DNA of 64,000 bases from CBDBKE01 sp965218055 (GTDB lineage: Bacteria; Acidobacteriota; Terriglobia; JAJPHL01; JAPKYU01): positions 1,922,001 to 1,986,000 of the forward strand of contig CBDCKA010000002.1 in assembly GCA_965218055.1 (NCBI GenBank), written 5' to 3'. Of this stretch, positions 25,370 through 33,615 are shown in pieces (position 1 is the stretch's first letter; the number at the start of each line of letters is the position of its first letter). A program made the position numbers and the translations under genes. The notes beneath the pieces are model-generated. The model ran no database searches and was not told the origin of the DNA. It was given only the letters and a program-made list of their open reading frames with translations.

Positions 25370-26179
25370 ATGGCAACCCCAACAACCGATCCGTTCAAAA
25401 GCTGTAAGCTGAAACTAAAGAGAGCATCCGAACACAACCAAACGCTCTACAAAGAACTCAGCGCCTGGTACAAAAGCGACCCTTACCGACTCATCAAAGA
25501 GTACGACCCCGAAACCAGACGCCATGTTTCCATTTTCGAATTGGATTCTGAGAAGCGCCCGAATCTCGAACGGTGGTCGCTGGTTTCCGCCGATTGCGTT
25601 CACAATCTGAGAACCGCTCTTGACCATGCGGCCTATGCCATTGCAGCCGTCAAGACTGGGCAGAACCCTCCCCCCTGCTGGGACAAAGTTAAGTTCCCCA
25701 TCGCCGACGCCGACCATAAATTCAGGGAGGCCATGAATCGCTACGGTCTGAGTTTCCTCCAGGAAAGCGACCTTGCGATGTGGGCAGCAATCGAGAGCTT
25801 TCAGCCGTACAAGAGACCGAATGCGCTGAATGCGAGGCTTCCCCCTTTCCTCAGCCTCATTAGAGACTTGGAAAACGGGGATAAGCATAGACTTCTCCGT
25901 TTGGCTGTCGAGCAGTTGCAAAGCGTCGAAATTGACAAACTTCAACTCGATGTCGGAACGGATATCACGGATGTCCGAGTTCACACCGGACAGTTGAAGG
26001 ACCGCACAGAAATTTTTTCTTTCACCACCAGCAAGCCGACCCCAGACGTGAAATACCAGACCGGAGTACATCTCGTCATCTGCTTCCGCCAGGGGCCACC
26101 GGTCGAAGTCGCATCGCTGAATGGATGGGTCGTCGAAGAGGTTGAGAAAGTCATCGACTTCCTGATTCATGTACTCTAA
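25370..26179 (+). CDS. uncharacterised soluble protein, passenger of the insertion
   Basis: A 269-residue protein (MATPTTDPFKSCKLKLKRAS...). It has no signal or membrane segment. A helical stretch SADCVHNLRTALDHAAYAIA (about 75-94) and a central RDLENGDKHRLLRL motif are notable and resemble a conserved hypothetical family with an HNLRxALDH box, but I cannot name a function. It is transcribed towards the transposase and ends before a terminator. Codon and base use are lower in GC than the flanking transfer genes, consistent with an imported passenger. Confidence 0.7.
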   Translation: MATPTTDPFKSCKLKLKRASEHNQTLYKELSAWYKSDPYRLIKEYDPETRRHVSIFELDSEKRPNLERWSLVSADCVHNLRTALDHAAYAIAAVKTGQNPPPCWDKVKFPIADADHKFREAMNRYGLSFLQESDLAMWAAIESFQPYKRPNALNARLPPFLSLIRDLENGDKHRLLRLAVEQLQSVEIDKLQLDVGTDITDVRVHTGQLKDRTEIFSFTTSKPTPDVKYQTGVHLVICFRQGPPVEVASLNGWVVEEVEKVIDFLIHVL

Positions 26180-26240
26180 CTCTTGCATTTTTGCACAACT
26201 CCGTGTATTCTTGAGTTGTGCCCCCAAGAGAACTGTGGAA

Positions 26241-26273
26241 GAAACCCCGCTGGCAGGCGGGCGTTTCTATTTT
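26241..26273. terminator. terminator between the passenger gene and the transposase
   Basis: A GC-rich stem (CCCCGC / GCGGG) extended by GAAAC / GTTTC and followed by TTTCTATTTT. It lies 61 bp after the plus-strand gene and directly at the 3' end of the minus-strand transposase, so it can serve both convergent units. Confidence 0.7.
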
Positions 26274-27156
26274 ACGCCACTTTTGTTAGTTTTTGGAATG
26301 GCAGAGCTTTGCCGTTCACTAAATTCCTGATCGTCTGCGAGAACAGCTCTCCGTTATTGCGCTCATTAAACCGATAGACAAACTCTCCCAAATAGCGGTC
26401 CAGGTGCTTTTCGGAAACCTTGTGGAAGGAGCCGACAACGCCCCTCTCGAAAAGTGACCAGAAGTTCTCAATCGAATTGGTGTGTGCCGGACCATCGACG
26501 TATTGCAGGGCAGAGTGTTGAACGGTTCTGTGGTCGTATTCCTTTCCCACTTTCTTGTAGCCCGCATATTCATCCGTCATTAGCTGCGCCCCGGGTTCTA
26601 CGCTTGCCCGGATGTAAGATGCAATCGCTCGTGCTCCCCGCGACGGAGATTTCTGTGCCCGAACCGGCCCGCCTCGCTGGATGACTCCGACAACACAAGG
26701 CTTATCGTTCGGCGCCCGCTTTCTCCGCTTGTCATACCGGCCGCCAACAAAGGTTTCGTCAGCTTCAATGATCCCGGCGAGCAATTCCGATTCGTCGCAC
26801 TTCATGGCTTCCCTGATCCGGTGGCACAGATACCAAGCGGCCTTGTAACCGATGCCCAGCGTTCGGGAGATTTGAGAGGCCGACATGCCCTTTTTCGATT
26901 CGCACATGAGGTAGACCGCCAGGAACCATTTCGCAAGGGGTAGGTGGGTATCGTGAAACACCGTTCCTGCCATCGGGGAGAATTGGTAGCGGCAATCGTT
27001 GCACTCGTACTGCTTGCGCTTCTTGATCCGCGAGACAGACACCGATCCGCAGCGCGTACAGCACACGCCAGACGGCCAGCGGAGCTGCTCTATGTACTCC
27101 CGGCAGCGTTCTTCGCTGTTGAATTTTTCCATGAGTTCGATTAGATTGGTGTCCAT
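26272..27156 (-). CDS. IS1595-family (ISXO2-like) transposase
   Basis: A 294-residue transposase from the ATG at 27156 (MDTNLIELMEKFNSEE); an in-frame start 15 bp upstream is possible. It has an N-terminal zinc ribbon (CTRC...CNDC, residues about 32-55), a helix-turn-helix, and an ISXO2-type DDE domain: IEADETFVGG (first D), LMTDEYAGYKKVG (second D), HTNSIENFWSLFERGVVGSFHKVSEKHLDRYLGE (last E, first part of the conserved tail). All catalytic residues are present, so it is probably active. It is the mobility gene of the 3.6-kb insert. Confidence 0.93.
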   Translation of the reverse strand: MDTNLIELMEKFNSEERCREYIEQLRWPSGVCCTRCGSVSVSRIKKRKQYECNDCRYQFSPMAGTVFHDTHLPLAKWFLAVYLMCESKKGMSASQISRTLGIGYKAAWYLCHRIREAMKCDESELLAGIIEADETFVGGRYDKRRKRAPNDKPCVVGVIQRGGPVRAQKSPSRGARAIASYIRASVEPGAQLMTDEYAGYKKVGKEYDHRTVQHSALQYVDGPAHTNSIENFWSLFERGVVGSFHKVSEKHLDRYLGEFVYRFNERNNGELFSQTIRNLVNGKALPFQKLTKVA

Positions 27157-27289
27157 GAAATATCTCCCCAAAGACGCTCACAAGCTCAAAGACAACGAAC
27201 TGCTTAAGCAACTCTTCCCCCAAGAGGTTCTAACGAAGCTGAAAGAGGAAGCGGAGAAGCCCGCCGAGAGCCGGAAGCAAAGCAAGTAA
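27155..27289 (+). CDS. 44-residue basic small protein divergent from the transposase
   Basis: The frame MKYLPKDAHKLKDNELLKQL...EEAEKPAESRKQSK is highly charged and probably helical. Its ATG lies inside the CATG that also forms the transposase start on the other strand, so the two start codons overlap divergently. No family is recognised. A small partner or regulator of the transposase is possible, inferred from position only. Confidence 0.5.
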   Translation: MKYLPKDAHKLKDNELLKQLFPQEVLTKLKEEAEKPAESRKQSK

Positions 27290-27530
27290 TCTTGAGGCGT
27301 TCTCTCCATGCCTTAAGTATGCACGATTCTATACCCTGTGTCAAGGAAATAATCACCAAAAATTCAGTAGTACGGTAGTGCTGTTCTGTGCTTGACTGGC
27401 CCTGTTCATGGCTAGGCTTTGTTGTCCTCCAGAGCCAGCCATGCCCCCCGCGCTCCCGGGCTGCGTTTGACGTGCTCCGGAGAGCGGCTGCGGACGCTCC
27501 CGGTGCGTGGGGAGAAAGGAGAAAACCTTC

Positions 27531-27689
27531 GTGGAAGTGAGTAAACCGATTGAGGAAAGAATGCGGGCATTGGAAGATAAAGTATGGACATTGGAGGTAG
27601 TCCAGCGGGCTGTCTTACAAGCATCCGGAATGGATGCCAAAGAGCTGGAGGAACTTCTTGAGAATGTAAAACCAGGTTCTCGGGAGTGA
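27531..27689 (+). CDS. small coiled-coil protein (GTG start)
   Basis: Starts GTG after AAAGGAG at 8-9 bp. The product is 52 residues, VEVSKPIEERMRALEDKVWT...ELEELLENVKPGSRE, a heptad-patterned helix. It lies upstream of a similar-sized coiled-coil gene and the nuclease gene, all on the plus strand. Function unknown; the clear ribosome site supports a real gene. Confidence 0.5.
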   Translation: MEVSKPIEERMRALEDKVWTLEVVQRAVLQASGMDAKELEELLENVKPGSRE

Positions 27690-27872
27690 CCTGCCGGTTT
27701 TCTTCGGACCACCGATTACTGGAGAACAGCGCCAGTCGGCATGGTTAAGTCGCTCTCGTGTTCTTCTTGGTCAGCGTGAGCCGGCATCGCCGGCGAGCGC
27801 CCACCGTCATCCGAGCCAGCACGGAGCTGCGCTTTGAACTCGGCTGGCGCTCAAAAGATTAAAGGAGTACCC

Positions 27873-28121
27873 ATGAAAAAGAACAATTCCAAAAGCAACG
27901 GCCTCGATGGAAGCGTAGGGCGGCTCGCTCTGGCGCTGAAGGACGTGTTCACCGACGCCCTGGAACCTGTCAAGGAAGAGCTGCGAGAGGAAATGCAAGG
28001 CATGGAGGGCCGCTTGAATAAGCGGATCGATACCACCAATGAAAAGGTGCAGGCTCAGCTGGCCCAGCACCGGAAGGACGTTGCCGGCGACGTCAGAAAG
28101 ATTCTAAGAAGCAGCCGATGA
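27873..28121 (+). CDS. coiled-coil protein coupled to the stand-alone nuclease
   Basis: An 82-residue protein (MKKNNSKSNGLDGSVGRLAL...) with an amphipathic coiled coil from about residue 30 (EPVKEELREEMQGMEGRLNK). The ATG is preceded by AAAGGAG. Its TGA overlaps the ATG of the next gene (ATGA at 28118-28121), so the two are translationally coupled and probably act together. Confidence 0.65.
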   Translation: MKKNNSKSNGLDGSVGRLALALKDVFTDALEPVKEELREEMQGMEGRLNKRIDTTNEKVQAQLAQHRKDVAGDVRKILRSSR

Positions 28122-28546
28122 AGCCCAAGAAGAAGCGCCGTCCCAAAGTAACGAAGGCCAGCGCCGAAAGAGAAGTCGCCGTCTATCTCGACGGCGAGGA
28201 AGCGTTGACCTGGTGGCACCGCAACGTCGCCCGCACGCAGTACGGCATTCAGGGTTGGAAGAAGGGGAAAATCTATCCTGATTTCATCTTCGCAGTGCGG
28301 ACGGATGGGACCGGCAGCCGCATCACCATTCTGGAGACCAAGGGCGATCAACTCGACAATCTCAACACCGACTACAAGCGCGAAGTGCTTTCCTTCCTGT
28401 CCAGCAGCTTTGGATGGGACGACTGCACAACCGCCGGGGAATTGGAACTCATTACCAGCGGCGGGGAGACCGTGCAATGCGCGCTCATCCTGATGAGCGA
28501 GTGGAAGACGAAGCTGCCGCGTTTTTTGAATGGTGGCCCCAACTAA
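28118..28546 (+). CDS. stand-alone nuclease domain, like the C-terminus of type III restriction subunits
   Basis: A 142-residue protein. After a Lys/Arg-rich start it carries WWHRNVARTQYGIQGWKKGK, YPDFIFAV and ILETKGDQLDN (about residues 48-96): the D...E-x-K arrangement of a PD-(D/E)XK nuclease, in the form found at the C-terminal end of type III Res subunits and related helicases. No helicase domain precedes it; instead it starts at an ATG coupled to a coiled-coil protein. It may be a functional minimal nuclease or an excised domain. Intact frame and exact ATGA coupling argue for function. Confidence 0.7.
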   Translation: MKPKKKRRPKVTKASAEREVAVYLDGEEALTWWHRNVARTQYGIQGWKKGKIYPDFIFAVRTDGTGSRITILETKGDQLDNLNTDYKREVLSFLSSSFGWDDCTTAGELELITSGGETVQCALILMSEWKTKLPRFLNGGPN

Positions 28547-28873
28547 TGGGATCACGGGATCACGTAATCGTTCGGTTGTCCCATAGCATGTGCTGTCGGT
28601 CGAGGGCGAAGATGCACGATCTATGCTGGGGATCGCGATCCGGCGCAGGATCAGGAGCCTCGGGTTGGCGATGAAAAGGGGAAAGTTTTCATGAGCAACC
28701 GGAGTATATCCGATGAAGCGGTCGCACGGACTGAGTGGTAGCACATGACAAATCACGGGACAAGTCTCCCGACGTGAACTCAGCCCGCCGCCAACGAAAA
28801 TCTTAACCCGCTACCCCACCATTTTACGACCGAACGATAACGGAACCGCTACGCTCACATACCAACAATCAGT
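28547..28873. other. no gene recognised, right end of the insertion
   Basis: Stops occur in all frames and no RNA structure is evident. It holds a tandem GGATCACG pair (28551-28566) right after the nuclease gene, and the right tip of the insertion. Confidence 0.4.
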
Positions 28874-29189
28874 CTTCAGGGCTTCTTGGTAGTCCTGGGG
28901 CACGCCATCTCCGTAGGAGTACATGACACCGAGGTTGTTTTGGGCATCAGCGTGTCCCTGCTCCGCTGCCAAGCGGTACCACTTCAGGGCTTTTTGGTAG
29001 TCCTGGGTCACGCCCTCTCCGTTGGTGTACATGAAACCGAGGTTGAATCGGGTATCAGCGTTCCCTTGCTTGGCGGCGCAATTCCGTAAGCGGCTCCGGG
29101 TCCTGCCCGAACACCCAAGGCGCGATTAGCGTCAACGCCAGCACGGAAAGGGCCAGAACCGCCGTCTGTCTCCTTTTTGTCCGTTTCAT
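28874..29189 (-). pseudogene. Sel1-repeat protein, 5' part with frameshift
   Basis: Starts ATG 29189 with a signal peptide (MKRTKRRQTAVLALSVLALT...PWVFGQ), then PEPLTELRR; a one-base shift near 29075 changes frame to KQGNADTRFNLGFMYTNGEG, two Sel1 repeats, and the junction LKT at the insertion. Without the shift it would join the repeats at 24567-25277 into one exported protein of about seven repeats. The locus is thus doubly broken: frameshift and insertion. Confidence 0.8.
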
Positions 29190-29404
29190 TGTTCTTCCAA
29201 ATCAGTCGGTCCATTCTCCCTCGCACCCGAAACAATAACCACACAGAAACAAGCCCGGCCAGCAGAAAGGAAAAAAGACCTAGCGACTGGGACCATAGGC
29301 TCGCTCCATCCCGTGCCGCCGCCGGATGATCTGCCGATGCCGATATGGTTCAGACCCTGTTCAACACGGCAGCCCCGTTCCGTGTCTGTTTGCAGGACAC
29401 TAGC

Positions 29405-29710
29405 CTAGCGAGTCTCTGCGACGACCGACTCGGCACGTTTGCGCGCTCTCATTCGCGCGTTTGCCAGATCGTAGCTGGCTTGGTACCGCATCCAGAAATC
29501 AGCGGTCGACCAGCCAACCGCCTCTAAACGCAAGGCCATATCGGCTGAGATTCCGCCCCGCCCGTTGAGCACGCGATCCAGCGTCGTGCGGGCCACGCCC
29601 AACTTTTCGGCCGCATCGGTCACCGTCAACCCTTCGGCCTTCAGACAATCTTCCCGCAATGCCTCGCCGGGGTGGATGTTGGCCACGACCTCATCGTCAA
29701 TCATGCTCAT
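29405..29710 (-). CDS. higA: HigA-type antitoxin
   Basis: A 101-residue protein (MSMIDDEVVANIHPGEALRED...). It has the HPGE box, a helix-turn-helix (TVTDAAEKLGVARTTLDRVLNG, about 29-50) and the GISADMALRLEAVGWSTADF segment of HigA. It follows the toxin gene by 17 bp, the toxin-first order typical of higBA. The operon is usually autoregulated by HigA. It is a paralogue of the orphan antitoxin at 14802. Confidence 0.92.
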   Translation of the reverse strand: MSMIDDEVVANIHPGEALREDCLKAEGLTVTDAAEKLGVARTTLDRVLNGRGGISADMALRLEAVGWSTADFWMRYQASYDLANARMRARKRAESVVAETR

Positions 29711-29727
29711 GTTGTTCCTCCTAATAG

Positions 29728-30003
29728 TTAGTGGTAATCGGTCAAGTCAACGTCGAACACGTCGCCGTCCTCCATGCGGAACAAGATTCGCCAGTTCGCC
29801 GACACCCGTACCGACCAATAGCCAACAAGCTCGCCCTTCAGGGCGTGTAGCCGGTAACCCGGCAAGGCCATGTCTCGGGGAGTGATGGCGATGTCCAGTT
29901 CCCTCAAGATGCGCACGATCCGCGCCGCGTGTTCCGGCGGAAGGCTGCTGCGGTCACCGCGAACCGCTCGCCTCAACGCTCGATGTCGCACCGATTTGAG
30001 CAC
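29728..30003 (-). CDS. higB: HigB-type mRNA interferase toxin
   Basis: A 91-residue RelE-fold toxin: MLKSVRHRALRRAVRGDRSS, then YRLHALKGELVGYWSVRVSA, NWRILFRMEDGDVFDVDLTDYH. The LHxLKG...WSVRVSxNWRI...F pattern and final DYH are typical of HigB, which cleaves mRNA on the ribosome. Intact, with the antitoxin directly downstream. It provides the reference for the damaged copy at 15081. Confidence 0.92.
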   Translation of the reverse strand: MLKSVRHRALRRAVRGDRSSLPPEHAARIVRILRELDIAITPRDMALPGYRLHALKGELVGYWSVRVSANWRILFRMEDGDVFDVDLTDYH

Positions 30004-30416
30004 GGAAACACTGTCGCATAGTGCGCGTCATGCGTCAACCCGGGTAGGGGATCTCATGCTGGTCGAAGATCGGCCCTGTCATTGAGTAAATATTTGTAAT
30101 GGCCGAAGAAGAAAGTAGAGAGCGGTCACTACAGCTTCGCTGTGGACTACGCAGCAAAGGGTGGTGGTTAGGGAAAGTAGCTCCCCCTGCTCGATAAAGC
30201 GAGTCCTTACGACGAACCGAGCTATTACAGCTCGAAAACTATTACTGCAACAACGTGCTGTGCCGCCAGTGGCGCATAGCCGTGGCAGCAACCACCGTCA
30301 AGAAACCGTCAAGAAACTCGCCCATCAAGCGGGCTAGGCGTAGGCGTTGCGAGCGAAAGCAGACGCCCCAAAACCGTGTAAGAGCAACGAAAGGAAAGAG
30401 TTGGGAGAAAACCGTG
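30004..30416. other. non-coding stretch upstream of the integrase fragment
   Basis: No convincing gene; the open frames on either strand are short and low in similarity to anything. The 3' part (from about 30255) may be eroded integrase sequence. Confidence 0.35.
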
Positions 30417-30674
30417 GAAGACGCCCGGCTGCTGGAGAAGCACAAGATTGCGGCCGTGCCGCATGGTTTCCGGTCCAGCTTCCGGGACTGGGCGGCCGAG
30501 GAGACGGACCATCCCCGAGAGGTTGTCGAGGCGGCTCTGGCGCATGTGGTCGGGAACAAGGTCGAGGCGGCCTACAGGCGCTCGGATCTGTTTGAGTGCC
30601 GGCGTATCCTGATGGACGACTGGGCACGATACCTCGACGCAGAGCGCGGGCAGGTAATCCCTCTACATCGGTGA
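30417..30674 (+). pseudogene. C-terminal fragment of a P4-type phage integrase
   Basis: The frame ...KIAAVPHGFRSSFRDWAAEE followed by PREVVEAALAHVVGNKVEAAYRRSDLF... is the last part of a tyrosine recombinase, with the H-x-x-R (HGFRSSFRDW), H (ALAHV) and Y (AAYRR) catalytic residues. The N-terminal 300 residues, including the first catalytic Arg, are absent. It is the trace of an earlier mobile element. Confidence 0.85.
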
Positions 30675-30734
30675 CATCGCTCCGGATGGACGATAACCTT
30701 GACAGCGGTCCCGCCTATGGGGACACTCGAACCG

Positions 30735-31199
30735 GCTCACTGAGCTCCTGGACGTCCAGAATGCCCGCGCTTCAACGAAATCCCGACCTCGATAGCGGAA
30801 ATTGCCAACGTGGGTTTCCAGGAAGCGGGGCTCGAGTCCCTGCCCGCGAACGAGACGTTCGACTTGGTCGTGGACATCGACTGTATTCACGACATGAAGG
30901 AACCGGCGGGCGTTCTCGGCCGCATCCGGAGCTTGTTGGCTGGCGACGGCGTCCTCTTCTGGTCGGAACCGATTGGATCCCACGATCCGGTGTAAAACCG
31001 GAACGCACCCGGCAGAATGCGGTTCGCGTTGAGCCCGTATCACTGCCTGACGGTCTCGCTAGCTGAAGGCGGAGCGGGCCTGGGTACGATCATCGGCGAA
31101 GCCGGTGCGCGCCGTCTCGCTGCCGAGGCCGGCTTCGGACGCTTCGAGAAATTCGATGTCGCGAGCCCCATGCAGCAGTTCTTCCTAGTGTATAAGTAG
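30735..31199 (+). pseudogene. C-terminal fragment of a SAM-dependent methyltransferase with in-frame stop
   Basis: From about 30735 a frame reads PRFNEIPTSIAEIANVGFQE, ...PANETFDLVVDIDCIHDMKE (class I methyltransferase strand 4 region), then GSHDPV followed by TAA (30993-30995), and continues in the same frame NRNAPGRMRFALSPYHCLTV ... to MQQFFLVYK. The SAM-binding GxGxG motif at the N-terminus is missing. So it is 5'-truncated and has one nonsense codon (GAA to TAA would explain it). Confidence 0.75.
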
Positions 31200-31317
31200 C
31201 TTCCACGATTAATGTCTTTATATAACAATAACTTACATCGAAGATAGGGTGTCTAACGTAACGGAGGCGTAACCGATTACCGGTTGGATTGTCCGGGATC
31301 GCCTACGGTCTGCGACT

Positions 31318-32241
31318 TCAACTAGAACCCAAGCCAAGGAACGACTGGATTGCCTGACTAATCGTAGCGATCGTCGCACCCTTTGCGAGCGACCAAGCGC
31401 CGGAAGCTACCGCCTTTTTCGCGTGCTTAAACCAGGCGGCAAGCATCGATGCGACGTCTTGCCCGCTCTCGCCCTTCTCCTCAATTGCACTCTTCAGCGC
31501 ATCGACTTCATCGGGCGGCACGCCGACGTCGCGCAGCGCCTTCGTCAGTGCCCGCAGGTCACCTTGATTGACGTCCAGCGTCAATTGCTCCGCGGCAGGA
31601 CTGGCATTCGCGATGTTACCGGTCACTGATCCGTACACGAAGACCTGGTTGAACACCTGAGTCGCTGCGGACTCAACGGCATCCGTCGGCGAGGGATCGT
31701 CGTCCTCCATGAACTCCGGCATCTCTTCCTCGAGGCGAAGGCAGAATTCCAGCACGCGGTTCCTAATGGTATCGATCATGTCCACAATCGCAGACACGCC
31801 GACGACCTGCCGAGCTGCAGTCAAGGTCATTTCGAACTTTCCCTTGCCTTGGGCCCACAAGACCCAGTCCCCCGGCCATTCAATAGTCACATACTCACCC
31901 TCGCCTTCGAGAAGCGACTCCAGACTAGCCACGCCTGCCGGAAAGCGGGCGATTCGTGCCCGGTCCTGCAACTCCGTGGGAAGGAGCATCGCTGGAACAG
32001 GTGCGTTCGTGTAGCCCGATTGAAAAGGTCCAGCAAAGTCGCCTTTGAGTGGTGCCATCACCTTCCGGTACTCCGGCAAGTCGTTTTCGTCCCTATAACC
32101 GTTAAGTTCCTGGAGCGCCCAGTCTCGGAGGTCGTTGTTTTTCAATTGGGCGCCAAGGACGGCGCATTTCCGGAGCACATTGGCGATGGGTACATTCGCA
32201 TCAACGGCAGCGTCCCGGATCTCTTTCAGCAAACTCGGCAT
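31318..32241 (-). CDS. AbiTii-domain abortive-infection-type protein
   Basis: A 307-residue protein from the ATG at 32241 (MPSLLKEIRDAAVDANVPIA); a longer start at 32283 adds a basic stretch. The first about 90 residues match the AbiTii N-terminal domain: LLKEIRDAAVD, NVLRKCAVLGAQLKN, LRDWALQELNGYRD. The middle is mixed, and the C-terminal half includes NQVFVYGSVTGNIANA and a helical tail with a possible membrane-active end (GAWSLAKGATIATISQAIQSF). AbiTii proteins are linked to abortive phage infection. It lies 86 bp downstream of a SIR2-like gene on the same strand. Confidence 0.8.
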   Translation of the reverse strand: MPSLLKEIRDAAVDANVPIANVLRKCAVLGAQLKNNDLRDWALQELNGYRDENDLPEYRKVMAPLKGDFAGPFQSGYTNAPVPAMLLPTELQDRARIARFPAGVASLESLLEGEGEYVTIEWPGDWVLWAQGKGKFEMTLTAARQVVGVSAIVDMIDTIRNRVLEFCLRLEEEMPEFMEDDDPSPTDAVESAATQVFNQVFVYGSVTGNIANASPAAEQLTLDVNQGDLRALTKALRDVGVPPDEVDALKSAIEEKGESGQDVASMLAAWFKHAKKAVASGAWSLAKGATIATISQAIQSFLGLGSS

Positions 32242-32326
32242 TGGTCTTGGTTCCCTCCTGCGTGGTAGCCGCACGCTCCTCACGGCCCATTATCTCATGA
32301 CGACTTGATACGTTGGTGGCCGTGCC

Positions 32327-33364
32327 CTACAGACGCTCCCATCGTAGATCCGCAACCGGCTTGGAAATCCACCGACACTTGTGTCGCGGGCCAACAATCG
32401 CTCGGGTCCGCTCTGCGGCGGCGCGATCAGGATTTACAATAATCACTTCCGCTGCTCCCGTGGCCGCTTTTCGGCGACCACTTTTCGTTAGTTCCCCCTC
32501 AAGCTGGTTCTTGAAGCCGCAGCGCATGATGAACTGAGCATGAAAATCAACCGCTGACATAGAGTATCCAAGGAAAACGACCTTGTCCGTTATACTTAAG
32601 AGCCTCGTGCAGTTCTGCCATAGGGTCCTAAACACTGGTTTTTCGAAGTTCTTCAAATACACTGGCGGGACGATCAAGGGCCTGTATTCGCGTCTAGTCG
32701 AACGCGGTGCCCGGAATTTCTTGAATGCATAGACGTTTTCCTTGCCATCGGCAGATAGCACGAACTTCCTTTCTGCCTTAATATGCTTCCCCGGCTCGTT
32801 CTCAAACCAATTGAGCGAACCGTGCGGCTTAATCAACACAGGCGCGCTGAACGGCTTCAGGTGGAATCCATAACTTGTTTGATCAAGGCCTCTTCCAAAC
32901 AGGAGCTCGTCCAGAACCAAGTCCCAGTTAAATGAAATGATACCGACCTTCTTGCTCTGCACGTGATCTCTAAAAACCTTGAGCCATGTCACACGTGGGT
33001 TTCGTGGTTGCACTCGTTTCGATATCTCATGAAACCAGTCTGCAATCTTCAAAAGGAAAGCACGCTGAAGACCTGCCAAATCGCTCTTCGTGAAGTTGCC
33101 CTCATATTGTCGGCTGGAATCAAAAAGCTGCTCATTGGCCATCATTTGAGAAAGAAGCTCCTCCACATTTGGAAAGGAAACGAATTCCTCGCAGTTGAAG
33201 CCTGGATTGTGGAATTCAATAACACGTTGCAGTTTGTCCCTGAATGAGCAGTCATCGATTCGCTCCCAGAATTGCGCAAGGAGATCGCCCGTTAGCGGAT
33301 AGCCTAGTCCGGCCGAAAAGCCAGCACCAATCACATACACACATTTCTGCTGTCCCTCGTTCAT
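32327..33364 (-). CDS. SIR2-like (NADase-type) defence protein
   Basis: A 345-residue protein from the ATG at 33364 (MNEGQQKCVYVIGAGFSAGL). Rossmann-fold SIR2 motifs: VIGAGFSAGLGYPLTGDLL (NAD-binding loop, about 9-29), GIISFNWDLVLDELLF, IKPHGSLNWFE and KVVFLGYSMSAVDFHAQFIM. Such SIR2_2 proteins are NAD-depleting effectors in several anti-phage systems (Thoeris, DSR and AVAST-type), as established for the family. It directly precedes the AbiTii gene. Possible role: effector that shuts down infected cells; the pairing is inference. Confidence 0.85.
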   Translation of the reverse strand: MNEGQQKCVYVIGAGFSAGLGYPLTGDLLAQFWERIDDCSFRDKLQRVIEFHNPGFNCEEFVSFPNVEELLSQMMANEQLFDSSRQYEGNFTKSDLAGLQRAFLLKIADWFHEISKRVQPRNPRVTWLKVFRDHVQSKKVGIISFNWDLVLDELLFGRGLDQTSYGFHLKPFSAPVLIKPHGSLNWFENEPGKHIKAERKFVLSADGKENVYAFKKFRAPRSTRREYRPLIVPPVYLKNFEKPVFRTLWQNCTRLLSITDKVVFLGYSMSAVDFHAQFIMRCGFKNQLEGELTKSGRRKAATGAAEVIIVNPDRAAAERTRAIVGPRHKCRWISKPVADLRWERL

Positions 33365-33615
33365 CCTGACACTCCGGCAGTCTTTTTCAAAAAAACCAAG
33401 AACCACCCGCCTCCGAACTCACCGGTCCAAGCGTTGACGCCAGGAAGAACTACTACCTGTAACGCTACGGTTTCCCTTTCGGCTCTGAAGCACTTTTCTA
33501 TGCCACGTTACCCGCTTCCTCGGTGAGAAGATCGGAAGATCGAGCTAAAACTCTCTCCGGCTGGCACACGCTCTGTACTGCTGTGCCGGGCCAGCACAAT
33601 TATGGGTTGGTACGT
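33365..33615. other. non-coding upstream region of the SIR2 gene
   Basis: No gene recognised; AT-richer than the surroundings and expected to carry the promoter of the SIR2-AbiTii unit. Confidence 0.35.

Larger units (their letters stand above)
25278..28873. mobile_element. 3.6-kb insertion carrying an IS1595-family transposase and passengers
   Basis: The insert interrupts a Sel1 gene and is flanked by a 6-bp direct repeat CTTCAG (25272-25277 and 28874-28879); joining the flanks restores the repeat reading frame. The left end starts TTAGACTGAAG and the right end, read inward, ACTGATTG, sharing ACTGA near both tips. It contains an uncharacterised gene, an IS1595 transposase, three small ORFs and a nuclease. 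IS1595 elements usually give 8-bp duplications, so the 6-bp flank may be a partial or altered site, or the insert may be composite. Confidence 0.7.
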
